Of a stretch of 34,844 bases of DNA, positions 25,781-34,423 are shown in pieces. The DNA comes from a bacterium. Lineage in GTDB: Bacteria; UBP14; UBA6098. Position numbers and translations under genes: made by a program. A model generated the notes under the pieces. That model searched no databases. It was given only the letters and a program-made list of their open reading frames with translations, and had not been told where the DNA came from. The stretch spans positions 1 to 34,844 of the forward strand of contig JAGLDC010000001.1 in NCBI GenBank assembly GCA_023145965.1, written 5' to 3'. Each line of letters opens with the position of its first letter. The first letter of the stretch is position 1.

Positions 25781-26188
25781 ATGGCCTTTTATGAAGATGG
25801 ACTAAAATTTTCGTGTAAGCGTTGTGGCGATTGTTGCAGGGGCATCAATGCCTATGTATGGCTATATCGCGGAGATATAGAGGCAATGGCTGAATTGCTC
25901 TCTATGAGTGTTGCAGATTTCAAGGCTAAATATACCGAAGTTTTCGAGAAATCGATGGTTTTGAAGAGCTTCCCAAATGGAGACTGCATTTTTTATAATG
26001 AAGATTCCGGCTGTAAAATTCATAAGGCAAGACCTATTCAATGTAGGGCTTTTCCGTTTTGGGCAGAATATTTGCGCAATCCCAGGTCGTGGGCGCTGGT
26101 TGCCAAACATTGTCCCGGGGTCGATTCGGGTGAGCTGCATTCAAAAGAGGAAATCGAGGATTATCTAAAAAAAATGGGTAGTTACTGA
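25781..26188 (+). CDS. YkgJ-family cysteine-cluster protein (zinc/iron-chelating domain)
   Basis: Protein of 135 residues from ATG 25781, which follows CTGGAGGA. An in-frame ATG at 25766 lies before that site. The family pattern is complete: FSCKRCGDCCRG near the N-terminus (about residues 9-20), then CIFYNEDSGCKIHKARPIQC (about 67-86) and RAFPFW. These Cys and His residues are thought to chelate a zinc or iron ion or an Fe-S cluster. The biochemical role of the family is not settled. The stop overlaps the nadE start by one base (TGATG), so it is the first gene of the polysaccharide operon visible here. Confidence 0.88.
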   Translation: MAFYEDGLKFSCKRCGDCCRGINAYVWLYRGDIEAMAELLSMSVADFKAKYTEVFEKSMVLKSFPNGDCIFYNEDSGCKIHKARPIQCRAFPFWAEYLRNPRSWALVAKHCPGVDSGELHSKEEIEDYLKKMGSY

Positions 26189-26958
26189 TGAATTGGAATT
26201 CTGTTAAAGAGAATATTGTAAGCTGGATACGTCAATATATCGCTGAATCGAAAAGCGGTGGGGTTGTGCTCGGTCTCTCTGGTGGGCTCGATTCGGCTGT
26301 TACAGCAGCGTTGAGTGTCGAAGCGTTGGGAGCGGATTCGGTAGATATGATTGCTTTACCGTATCGAGTAAGCGATCCTTCGAGCCTCGATGATGCACGA
26401 AAGATATCCGAACATCTGGGCGGGAAACTCGAAGTATTTAATATATCTGCGCCAGTAGATGATATGATCAAACTTATGGGCGGTATCGATGAGCTTCAGC
26501 TTGGGAATATCACCGCAAGAATGCGTATGATAGTGCTTTATAACCTTTCTGCGAAACGTTGCAGGCTCGTTGCTGGGACCGGAAACCGCACTGAATCCTA
26601 CCTTGGTTACTCGACGCTTTGGGGTGACATGGCATGCGCATTCACGCCTATCGGTGGATTGTTTAAGACGCAAGAGCGCAAATTAGCTCGTGAGTTGGGA
26701 TTACCCGAATGGATAATAACAAAAACACCAACAGCCGATCTTTGGCATGGCCAAACAGATGAAGGAGAGCTGGGTATTACATACGAAATAGCGGATAAAA
26801 TACTCTTCGCACATATCGAGAAAAGCGTTGATCGTGCTGAGTTATTGCAGATGGGTTTTTCATCGGACGAAATCGATCTTGTTCTGGATAGAATAATAAA
26901 ATACAATTACAAAAGGAGAATGCCGGTATTCCCTTCGATAAAGAGATTACCACTTTAA
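26188..26958 (+). CDS. nadE: NH3-dependent NAD+ synthetase
   Basis: NadE of 256 residues, the ammonia-dependent single-domain form with no glutaminase domain. It adenylates nicotinate adenine dinucleotide and amidates it to NAD+. The ATP-pyrophosphatase P-loop is SGGLDS (residues 31-36). Other conserved phrases are ITARMRMIVLYNLS, VAGTGNRTESYLGYSTLWGD and ITKTPTADLWHGQTDEGELG. The start overlaps the previous stop by one base. The next gene, for arabinose-5-phosphate isomerase, begins 3 bp after the stop. Its presence at the head of a glycan operon is probably just transcriptional linkage. Confidence 0.95.
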   Translation: MNWNSVKENIVSWIRQYIAESKSGGVVLGLSGGLDSAVTAALSVEALGADSVDMIALPYRVSDPSSLDDARKISEHLGGKLEVFNISAPVDDMIKLMGGIDELQLGNITARMRMIVLYNLSAKRCRLVAGTGNRTESYLGYSTLWGDMACAFTPIGGLFKTQERKLARELGLPEWIITKTPTADLWHGQTDEGELGITYEIADKILFAHIEKSVDRAELLQMGFSSDEIDLVLDRIIKYNYKRRMPVFPSIKRLPL

Positions 26959-26961
26959 ATC

Positions 26962-27918
26962 ATGAGTAAAAAAATTATATCTGAGCTTCTTCAGGCTGAA
27001 TCTGACGCGATTACTAACCTTATTGGCAAGATCGAAGACCCATTAATACAAGCCGTAGAATTATGCACAACTTGCACTGGCAGGGTTATTGTTGTAGGTT
27101 TAGGAAAAAGCGGGCTTGTAGGCAGGAAAATAGCAGCAACTCTTGCCTCGACTGGGACTTCGAGCCTTTTTATTCATGCCGCCGAGGCTCTCCATGGTGA
27201 TCTCGGGATGATAACCGCCAATGATTGTGTTATTCTAATAACAAAGAGTGGTTACACACCGGAAATCCAAAATCTTATTCCTCTTCTTAAAAGAATGGGT
27301 ATCAAGATTGTAGCTATTACGGGCAATCCAAATTCACCAACCGCCGAAGAAGCCGACCTTGTTCTCAATATCGGAGTTTCTGCCGAAGCCGAACCCATTG
27401 GGATCGTGCCGACTACCTCGACTACTGCTACTATGGCGCTCGGCGACGCTCTCGCTATTGCTCTTATGGCACGTAAGGGATTCACTAAAGAGGATTTTGC
27501 AATGTTCCATCCAGCAGGGAACCTTGGAGTGCTGCTAAAGCGTGTCTTTGACGTTATGCGTTCTGGCGATTCCATGCCTATTGTAAGTGCGAATGCCACT
27601 GTTATGGAGGGTATTCTTGAAATGAGCGAGAAGCGGCTTGGTCATGTCCTTATTTCCGAAAGAGAAATTTTAATGGCCATATTCTCAGACGGCGACCTTC
27701 GTCGAGCGCTTCAAGCACACCCCAATGAGGATATTGTTTCACTTCCAATATCAACTTTTTCTACCACAAAACCGTTTATTATCGAGGCAAATGCCCTTGT
27801 CGGGGAGGCGGTTAGGTTGATGGAAACCAAGAAAATCACAGCACTTCCTGTGCTTTCAGAAGGGAAGTTGGTTGGGATAGTTCATCTTCATGATATACTC
27901 GAAACTCGGGTCGTGTAG
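26962..27918 (+). CDS. kdsD: arabinose-5-phosphate isomerase (KdsD/KpsF family)
   Basis: Protein of 318 residues with a SIS domain (about 35-170) and two CBS domains (about 200-318), the full-length KdsD/KpsF/GutQ layout. It interconverts ribulose 5-phosphate and arabinose 5-phosphate, the first step to Kdo for lipopolysaccharide or capsule. The family motifs VVGLGKSGLVGRKIAATLAS, HAAEALHGDLGMI, TTSTTATMALGDALAIALM and FHPAGNLG are all present. It begins 3 bp after nadE with no obvious ribosome-binding site and ends one base before the first flippase start. The lipopolysaccharide and capsule versions cannot be told apart by sequence alone, but the flippase and glycosyltransferase neighbours favour a surface-glycan role. 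Confidence 0.95.
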   Translation: MSKKIISELLQAESDAITNLIGKIEDPLIQAVELCTTCTGRVIVVGLGKSGLVGRKIAATLASTGTSSLFIHAAEALHGDLGMITANDCVILITKSGYTPEIQNLIPLLKRMGIKIVAITGNPNSPTAEEADLVLNIGVSAEAEPIGIVPTTSTTATMALGDALAIALMARKGFTKEDFAMFHPAGNLGVLLKRVFDVMRSGDSMPIVSANATVMEGILEMSEKRLGHVLISEREILMAIFSDGDLRRALQAHPNEDIVSLPISTFSTTKPFIIEANALVGEAVRLMETKKITALPVLSEGKLVGIVHLHDILETRVV

Positions 27919-29391
27919 ATGTCTCTTAGGCGCGATCTTATACGCGACACCATGCTTTATGGTTTCGGTGATATTTTTACCAAGGCCATCGCTTTCCTGC
28001 TTATTCCACTTTATACAAATGCATTGCTTCCTGAGGAATACGGTATTTATCAGCTTATCGTGCTTTTTGTGACTGTTATGATGGTGCTTTCGATGAGTGG
28101 TATGAATGTAGCGCTTTTTAAGCACTTTGTGGTTACAAACGACCAACGTAAACGAAAAGAGCTATTCACGATAACTATAGTATGGGTTTTTTTTAGCTCT
28201 GTGGTTATAATCGGTTTATCGATGATCCTTTCGCGCCCTTTATCGAACTTACTTACGGGTAATCCCGGAAGGGGTGACCTAGTGGGGCTTGCCGCTCTTG
28301 GATCGAGTCTCGACACGGCATTACTTATTTTACTACTAATTTTCAGAATGGAGAAAAAGCCAATCGGTTATATCTCTTATTCTTTTGCGAAGATACTTCT
28401 TATTCTTGCGGGCAATTTCATTTTAGTGTGGCATATGGATATGGGAGTTGCCGGAATACTTATCGCGGGTATTATCGCTGATGTTATTATTCTGGCGCCG
28501 CTTCTTTATCGAGTAAGCTCGTATTTTGTATGGCCAATTTCAAAGAAGCTTCTAGCTTCATTATTATTTTGGGGAATTCCTTTTATACCTGCATCGTTGG
28601 CAACGGTTATTTTAACCTTATCGGATAGGCTTCTTTTAAGGTTTATGGAGGGCTTCGATTCAGCGGGGATTTATTCTGTGGGATACAAAATTGGCGGCGC
28701 TGTTTTGCTTTTATATACTGCCTTTAGGTTTGCATGGGGGCCTTATATGTTCGAGCTTGCGAAGGATAATGCAATCGCAAACCGGATATATCCTAAGGTT
28801 TTTAATTTATTATTCGCGTTTCTTGGCTTTGCTGCGCTTGGGCTTGTTACTTTTTCTACTGAAATCTTCCAATTATTTGTTGGCGAGCTTTATTATTCAG
28901 CGAGGCCGGTGTTGATACCTATTTCATTAGCAGTGTTGTTCGATGCCTCCTCTCTTTTCTTTGGTGCCGCTTTTCAAACGCGCGACCGCACCATATATAT
29001 TCCGGTTATAACCGGTCTTGCGGCACTTTCGAATATTTTACTAAATGTAATTTTAATACCTCAATACGGTTTCATAGGGGCGGCGTGGGCGACTTTGGCT
29101 TCCTATATCGCACTGGCATATATGAATTTCCGCGTGGCAAATCCATTCATGCCTGTCAAATATTCATGGGGGAGAATATTCTCCATTCTCGCGATTGTAA
29201 GTATCGGTATGGTTACTGTGTGGTTTGTCGAGCCGGTATTAATAAGGCTAGCAATATTCCTCGTATTTTCGGTGCTTATTCTCTTCTGCTTGGATGAGAA
29301 ACCATGGAGTAGGTTCAAATTAAATAAGGAAATGTCCATTAATCCGGATTCAAATAACGCAGGGGGATTTAATACTACTGATAATGGATAA
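27919..29391 (+). CDS. MOP-superfamily oligosaccharide flippase (first)
   Basis: Integral membrane protein of 490 residues with about 12-14 helices. The opening SLRRDLIRDTMLYGFGDIFT, then LLIPLYTNALLPEEYGIYQ, is typical of Wzx/RfbX-like flippases of the polysaccharide-biosynthesis (PST) family. These move lipid-linked sugar units across the inner membrane. The ATG immediately follows the kdsD stop (TAGATG), so translation is coupled. It overlaps the next flippase gene by 8 bp. The sugar it carries is not predictable. Confidence 0.9.
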   Translation: MSLRRDLIRDTMLYGFGDIFTKAIAFLLIPLYTNALLPEEYGIYQLIVLFVTVMMVLSMSGMNVALFKHFVVTNDQRKRKELFTITIVWVFFSSVVIIGLSMILSRPLSNLLTGNPGRGDLVGLAALGSSLDTALLILLLIFRMEKKPIGYISYSFAKILLILAGNFILVWHMDMGVAGILIAGIIADVIILAPLLYRVSSYFVWPISKKLLASLLFWGIPFIPASLATVILTLSDRLLLRFMEGFDSAGIYSVGYKIGGAVLLLYTAFRFAWGPYMFELAKDNAIANRIYPKVFNLLFAFLGFAALGLVTFSTEIFQLFVGELYYSARPVLIPISLAVLFDASSLFFGAAFQTRDRTIYIPVITGLAALSNILLNVILIPQYGFIGAAWATLASYIALAYMNFRVANPFMPVKYSWGRIFSILAIVSIGMVTVWFVEPVLIRLAIFLVFSVLILFCLDEKPWSRFKLNKEMSINPDSNNAGGFNTTDNG

Positions 29392-30895
29392 TACAGGGAA
29401 TATAGAATCTAATAAAAGACACGGATACACAGATAAAGCCATCTCGGGTGGTTTCTGGATTATGGCTGTGCGGATTACTCAGAAAACTCTGGGTTTTCTA
29501 AGGACTATTATTCTCGCCCGTTTTTTAGCTCCAAACGATTTCGGACTGATGGGTATAGCTCTTCTCGCTCTTTCGACTATAGAATTATTTTCTACAACAG
29601 GCTTTAGATCGAAACTTATCCAAAAAACAGGCGAAACCCGCGATTATCTCGATACAGCTTGGACACTCGAACTTATTCGTGAGATTGGTATCGCGATAAT
29701 ACTTCTGATGGCCGCAAAACCAATAGCGATATTCTTCGGGAATCCAGCTGCAGTCCACGTTATAAGGACTCTCGCCCTCGCCAATTTTGTCTGGGGCTTC
29801 AACAACATCGGGACTGTCCTATGGCGAAAGAGCCTAAATTTAAAAAAGGAGTTTGTGTGGCAATTATCAGGAGGAATATGTGATTTTGGGGTTGCAGTAG
29901 TCTTAGCATTTCTCTGGAAGGATGTCCGAGCTCTGGTCTATGGCTTTCTTGCTGGCCAAACTGTGCGTGTAATAATGGGTTATATTCTTTGTGATTATAG
30001 GCCGAAAATCGCTCTAGATATTGAAAAAGCGAAGGAATTATTTTCTTTTGGGAAATGGGTGCTTCTATCCAGCATCGTTGTTTTTCTCTCGACACAGGGC
30101 GATGATATTCTGCTTGGCAAGATAATGGGTGTGACAGCTTTGGGTTTTTATCAAATGGCCTATAAGATATCGAATCTCACCACCACAGAGATAACTCATT
30201 CAATATCTTTGGTGGCATTGCCAGTATATAGTAAGATTCAAAATGAATTGCCTCGACTGCGTGATGGTTTTTTCAGAACACTGAGACTTACACTTACAGT
30301 CTCTGTTCCGATGACGATTTTAATAATCGTATTGATGCCCGATTTTGTTGTTGTTATATTGGGAACAAAGTGGAACCCCGTGATTTTCCCTGCTCAAATT
30401 CTCGCTTTAAGTGGATTTATCAGGTCTGTAATGGCTTCTTTTGGCCCGGTTTTCGTTGCTATTGGAAAGCCTAGATACGATTTCGAAATGAACCTTATTC
30501 GCTTAGGAATATTGGCCCTTACAATTTATCCACTAATGGCGACATGGGGAATAGAAGGTGCCTCGATATCCGTTTTAATTAGCCATCTTTTGCCCTTGCC
30601 TTTTTCCTATATGAAATTAAAAGGTCTTTTCCAAATCGGGATGAAGGATGTATTTTCCAATACTTTTCCAACTCTATTGTCAGCTGCATTTACTGTAGCG
30701 ATTTATTTTCTTATTGGACCTTTTTTACCCTCTGGTAATTTTCAAGGGCTTATAATCAAAGCTCTGGTTGTATCGGTTTCATTCGCGATTATTCTTTTAT
30801 TAATTGACAGAATCATGCAACTAAACTACCTTAGTGATATAAAAACTATGGCAAAAAAACTCGGAGCGAAATTTGGAAAACGACAATCGATATAG
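29384..30895 (+). CDS. MOP-superfamily flippase (second, WzxC/TuaB-like)
   Basis: Integral membrane protein of 503 residues. Its opening GGFWIMAVRITQKTLGFLRT, followed by ARFLAPNDFGLMGIALL, is characteristic of the WzxC/TuaB-like subgroup of polysaccharide exporters. That subgroup differs from the preceding flippase, so these are not recent duplicates. The start codon lies within the last codons of the first flippase. The methyltransferase gene begins 23 bases before its stop. Two flippases in one operon suggest two exported glycans, or one flippase plus an exporter of a different lipid-linked precursor. Confidence 0.9.
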   Translation: MDNTGNIESNKRHGYTDKAISGGFWIMAVRITQKTLGFLRTIILARFLAPNDFGLMGIALLALSTIELFSTTGFRSKLIQKTGETRDYLDTAWTLELIREIGIAIILLMAAKPIAIFFGNPAAVHVIRTLALANFVWGFNNIGTVLWRKSLNLKKEFVWQLSGGICDFGVAVVLAFLWKDVRALVYGFLAGQTVRVIMGYILCDYRPKIALDIEKAKELFSFGKWVLLSSIVVFLSTQGDDILLGKIMGVTALGFYQMAYKISNLTTTEITHSISLVALPVYSKIQNELPRLRDGFFRTLRLTLTVSVPMTILIIVLMPDFVVVILGTKWNPVIFPAQILALSGFIRSVMASFGPVFVAIGKPRYDFEMNLIRLGILALTIYPLMATWGIEGASISVLISHLLPLPFSYMKLKGLFQIGMKDVFSNTFPTLLSAAFTVAIYFLIGPFLPSGNFQGLIIKALVVSVSFAIILLLIDRIMQLNYLSDIKTMAKKLGAKFGKRQSI

Positions 30896-31469
30896 CTTTA
30901 ATTATGATTCCAAAGAAAGGTTTATTTCTTATTGGCATCAAATACACGAGATTTTAACGACGAATCCCCAAAATGTTCTCGAAGTAGGCATCGGCAATGG
31001 ATTTGTTTCGGAATATCTCATCAAAAATGGTGTCAATATAACAACAGTCGATCTTGAACAAAGACTCGAACCCGATGTTGTAGGGGATATACACTCCTTA
31101 CCTTTTGCCGATTCCTCTTTCGATGCGGTATCTGCTTTTCAAGTTCTCGAACATCTGCCATTCGACGATTTTCAAAAGGGGATTGCCGAATTAGCTAGGA
31201 TATCGAGAAGCCATGTTTTAATCTCGCTTCCACATGGAAGACGCTATGGTAATTATAAGCTTCCGCGAATAGGTGAGGTGCTCTTTCCTAAACTCACCGG
31301 AAGATGGCATCTTTTAAGTAAGGAACATTTTTGGGAACTAGATTATCCCGGGTATAAGTTAAAAACCGTTATCGGGAAAATCGAATCGTGTGGGCTAAAT
31401 GTTGAGAAGACCTATAGGATATTCGAGAATCCCTATCATAGGATTTTCGTTTTACGGGAAAAGAAATGA
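30873..31469 (+). CDS. class I SAM-dependent methyltransferase
   Basis: Protein of 198 residues with a TTG start inside the end of the flippase gene; GGAG lies six bases before it. Motif I is VLEVGIGNG (residues 35-43), the acidic end of strand 2 is TTVDLEQ (about 58-64), and LPFADSSFDAVSAFQVLEHL covers the post-I region and motif II as in Methyltransf_11 enzymes. The likely substrate is a sugar, lipid or quinone-like molecule; being inside a glycan operon favours a sugar. The substrate is unknown. Confidence 0.9.
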   Translation: MENDNRYSFNYDSKERFISYWHQIHEILTTNPQNVLEVGIGNGFVSEYLIKNGVNITTVDLEQRLEPDVVGDIHSLPFADSSFDAVSAFQVLEHLPFDDFQKGIAELARISRSHVLISLPHGRRYGNYKLPRIGEVLFPKLTGRWHLLSKEHFWELDYPGYKLKTVIGKIESCGLNVEKTYRIFENPYHRIFVLREKK

Positions 31470-32377
31470 GTGTCAACAACTTGCCATTTGTTAGCGTTAT
31501 TATTCCAGTATATAATTTTGAAAAATATATTGCAAAGTGCATCGACCCTTTGCTTAACCAGGAATATCCAAAAGAGTCATTCGAGATAATCGTTGTCGAT
31601 AATGGCTCAACCGATGCAACCCCCGAAATAGTCCAGCGTTACGAGAAAGTCCGTCTTCTATATGAGCGCGAGGTTCAATCAAGTTATGCCGCTCGGAATA
31701 CCGGGATTAAAAAAGCGAAGGGGCAAGTTATCGCGCTTATCGATGCCGATTGTATTCCTGAAAAGCAATGGATAAGTGAGGGAGTTAAAACGCTCCTTGA
31801 ATCTGGGACCGACCTCGTGGGCGGACCTGTTAAATTTTTCTATGGAAAAATGACTGCTGCCGAACTTGTGGACTCGTATTCTCATTTTAACAATGAATCT
31901 CTTATAGGAAAAAAGCGCGCCGCTCTTTCCGGTAATCTTTTCGTGCATAAAAGAGTATTTGAAGAATATGGCCTATTCCCTCAAGACTCTAAATCAGGTG
32001 CGGATTACAGGTTTTCAAACGGCGTCTTGAAAGCTGGATATACGATAGGTTTTTCGGATAACGCTATCGTTTGGCATCCTACCAGAACTTTCTGGTCTTT
32101 GATAAAGAAGGTCCACAGAACCGGTATTGGAATGCCGAAGGCTATTATTCAGAACGGCGAGCGGATTTCGATATGGATATCATTTAGGCGGTTTTGTAAG
32201 GACCTTCTTATTCCTAAGAAGCCTTTTTACTATAGGGAATGGGCTAAACGACAGGACTTAAAGCTAAGCTCAGTGAAACTTTTAAGAATGGATTTCGTTT
32301 TATGGGCAACGACTGTTTCTCATAAATTGGGTATTCTGATCGAGACTTTTCGATTAAAAAAGAGGGGCGAGATTTGA
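31466..32377 (+). CDS. family 2 glycosyltransferase
   Basis: Protein of 303 residues with a GT-A fold. It has VSVIIPVYNFEKYIAKCID (residues 9-27), IIVVDNGSTDATPEIV (41-56), AARNTGI (75-81) and the DxD motif DAD at residues 93-95. It overlaps the preceding gene in an ATGA. The C-terminal half holds the usual acceptor-binding region (GADYRFSNGVLKAGY) and an amphipathic end. It transfers a sugar from a nucleotide donor, in an inverting reaction; sugar and acceptor unknown. Confidence 0.93.
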   Translation: MSVNNLPFVSVIIPVYNFEKYIAKCIDPLLNQEYPKESFEIIVVDNGSTDATPEIVQRYEKVRLLYEREVQSSYAARNTGIKKAKGQVIALIDADCIPEKQWISEGVKTLLESGTDLVGGPVKFFYGKMTAAELVDSYSHFNNESLIGKKRAALSGNLFVHKRVFEEYGLFPQDSKSGADYRFSNGVLKAGYTIGFSDNAIVWHPTRTFWSLIKKVHRTGIGMPKAIIQNGERISIWISFRRFCKDLLIPKKPFYYREWAKRQDLKLSSVKLLRMDFVLWATTVSHKLGILIETFRLKKRGEI

Positions 32378-33576
32378 AGCGAATAGCCATAATCCACGCG
32401 GAACCCTACCCCGAGGAAAGCAGGCTTAAAAAAGAAACAGAAGCCCTTGTTTCCTGTGGATACCATGTGTTTATTTTCTGTATGCATCGTAAAAGCGAGG
32501 CTTTGAAAGAGGTTATTCAAGATAATCTAGAAATTGTTAGATACTCGATTTACGACAATCCCATTATTCGAAAACTCGATACCTTGCTTTTCTCTTTTTC
32601 TTATAATCGCCCTTTTTTGAAGCGAGCGTTGGATAAATTCATCGAGAAAAAAAATATTGAGGTTCTTCATGTGGTGAATCTTCCGCTTGCAGAAATATGC
32701 CTAGAGTCAGCTCGAAAACATAATATTCCTGTCGTTTTAGATTTCTACGAGAATTATCCATATGCAATTCAAACATGGAGGGAAAGAACAAAGTTTCTCG
32801 ACTTTATAAAGAAACCATTTAAAGGTCTCGATAGATGGCTTAGATATGAGGCGCGGACGGTGAGGGATTTCGACGCCACGCTTGTCGATAGTGTTGAGTT
32901 TCGCGAAAGACTTATATCGTTAGGACTTCCGGAAAGCAAGATACACGTCGTTCAGAACACTATCGATATCGATCGGTTCGATCCACCGGATCCTGCTTTC
33001 GCCGAAAAATACAAGGATAAATTTGTGATTTTATATCTCGGTGTCGTTTCCCTCGACAAGGGCATCTCTATTGCTCTCGAAGCTTTTCCGAGGATATTAA
33101 AAGAAATTCCCAATGCGATTCTGATGGTTGTTGGGGCTGGTTTTCAGCGGGATATCCATGAGCTAAAATTGCGAGCCAAGGAACTAGGAGTGGAAAATAA
33201 TACGCTGATTATGGATAGAGTTCCTCATAAGGAGATATTTACAATTCTTTCAGCCGGAGATTTAGCATTATTACACCTAAGGGACAATGTTAATTACAAC
33301 GCTTCGAGTCCACATAAGCTTTTCGAGTATATGGCCGCAGGGCTTCCGATTATATGCAGTCCATCCGAATCGGTGGCCCGAATTGTGTGTGAAATCGGAT
33401 GTGGTGTTGTTGTGGGATTCGACCCGAGAGATTTTGCAAGCGCAGTTATTGAGCTTGCGAAGAATAACGAAAAGCGCAAAGCGATGGGAATCGCCGGCAA
33501 GAATGTCGTGCGGGAAAAATATAATTGGTCTGTCGATGCAAAGGTTTTAAGTAATGTTTATAAAGACATTTCTTAA
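32374..33576 (+). CDS. family 4 glycosyltransferase
   Basis: Protein of 400 residues with a GT-B fold and a TTG start overlapping the previous stop (TTGA). The N-terminal domain opens RIAIIHAEPYPEESRLKKET, a pattern seen in GT4 enzymes. The C-terminal donor-binding domain (about residues 215-385) has KFVILYLGVVSLDKGISIAL, NAILMVVGAGFQRDI and the donor-site segment SSPHKLFEYMAAGLPIICSP near 310. It is a retaining sugar transferase of the glycan operon. The donor and linkage cannot be inferred. Confidence 0.93.
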   Translation: MKRIAIIHAEPYPEESRLKKETEALVSCGYHVFIFCMHRKSEALKEVIQDNLEIVRYSIYDNPIIRKLDTLLFSFSYNRPFLKRALDKFIEKKNIEVLHVVNLPLAEICLESARKHNIPVVLDFYENYPYAIQTWRERTKFLDFIKKPFKGLDRWLRYEARTVRDFDATLVDSVEFRERLISLGLPESKIHVVQNTIDIDRFDPPDPAFAEKYKDKFVILYLGVVSLDKGISIALEAFPRILKEIPNAILMVVGAGFQRDIHELKLRAKELGVENNTLIMDRVPHKEIFTILSAGDLALLHLRDNVNYNASSPHKLFEYMAAGLPIICSPSESVARIVCEIGCGVVVGFDPRDFASAVIELAKNNEKRKAMGIAGKNVVREKYNWSVDAKVLSNVYKDIS

Positions 33577-33589
33577 TAGATGAGTTATT

Positions 33590-34423
33590 TTGTTAGAGAG
33601 TAAAAAAATAAGCGTGATCATAGCTGCCGGCCGAGCCGAAAGACAGGCTAATGTTAGATTACTTATTAAAATTCTTCTATCGGGTTCGTTAATTCCAGAC
33701 GAATTCATCATTGTGGAGGGAGTGAGCCCTAATTCTATGGCGCGGAACGTGGGTGTTGAACATTCCAATGGCGATATTCTCGTTTTCATTGATGACGATG
33801 CTATAATATCCGACTCTAATGTTTTAGAAAATGTGATAGATACTCTTCTGGAGAATGAAACAATCGGCATAGTCGGAACATCACAGGATATCCCTTTAGA
33901 TGTTGAGTTCTTCCAGAGAGAATACCGCCGAGAGTTTGCCCGAACGCATTCGCCGGTGGTCGATAAAGCAGTCGAAAGTGATATGGCAACTACTCTTTTC
34001 TGTGCTGTTCATCGCAGAGATTTCGATTCGATTGGTGGTTTTGACAATACGCTCGTTGCAGGTGTGGATAACCTATTTAGGCATCGAATGAGGTCTATCG
34101 GCAAGAAGGTGGTTGTTGCGCCCAATACGCTTGTTTATCACCCTCTTCCGAAAAACTGGGGGGAATTCTATCGGCGCGAAAAATGGTATGGTGGTGCACG
34201 GGCTATACTCGCGAAACGTCAAGATATTCCGTTCGAGGGCGTTCGGTTATTGTCCAAAGGGAAGGCGGTTGTTTATCTCATCTTGCAATGGAGTTTATTT
34301 CCGGTGAGATTTTTTGTCGGTGGTCCGACTGGTCACAGATTCGGGTTTTGGCCTCTTAGGGCGGTTGGACATTTTATAAACGCCACGAGTTATGTGTTTT
34401 CGGTAATTAGAGGAGGTGGCTAA
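33590..34423 (+). CDS. family 2 glycosyltransferase
   Basis: Protein of 277 residues with a GT-A fold: ISVIIAAGRA (about residues 7-16), ARNVGVEHSNGDILVFIDDD (51-70) with the DxD at 68-70. A late segment GGFDNTLVAGVDNLFRHRMR carries the acceptor/base region, and a hydrophobic C-terminus may contact the membrane. The start is a TTG without a strong ribosome-binding site, but the first beta strand begins six residues later, so the true start cannot be much further downstream. It is followed immediately by the last gene. Confidence 0.9.
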   Translation: MLESKKISVIIAAGRAERQANVRLLIKILLSGSLIPDEFIIVEGVSPNSMARNVGVEHSNGDILVFIDDDAIISDSNVLENVIDTLLENETIGIVGTSQDIPLDVEFFQREYRREFARTHSPVVDKAVESDMATTLFCAVHRRDFDSIGGFDNTLVAGVDNLFRHRMRSIGKKVVVAPNTLVYHPLPKNWGEFYRREKWYGGARAILAKRQDIPFEGVRLLSKGKAVVYLILQWSLFPVRFFVGGPTGHRFGFWPLRAVGHFINATSYVFSVIRGGG

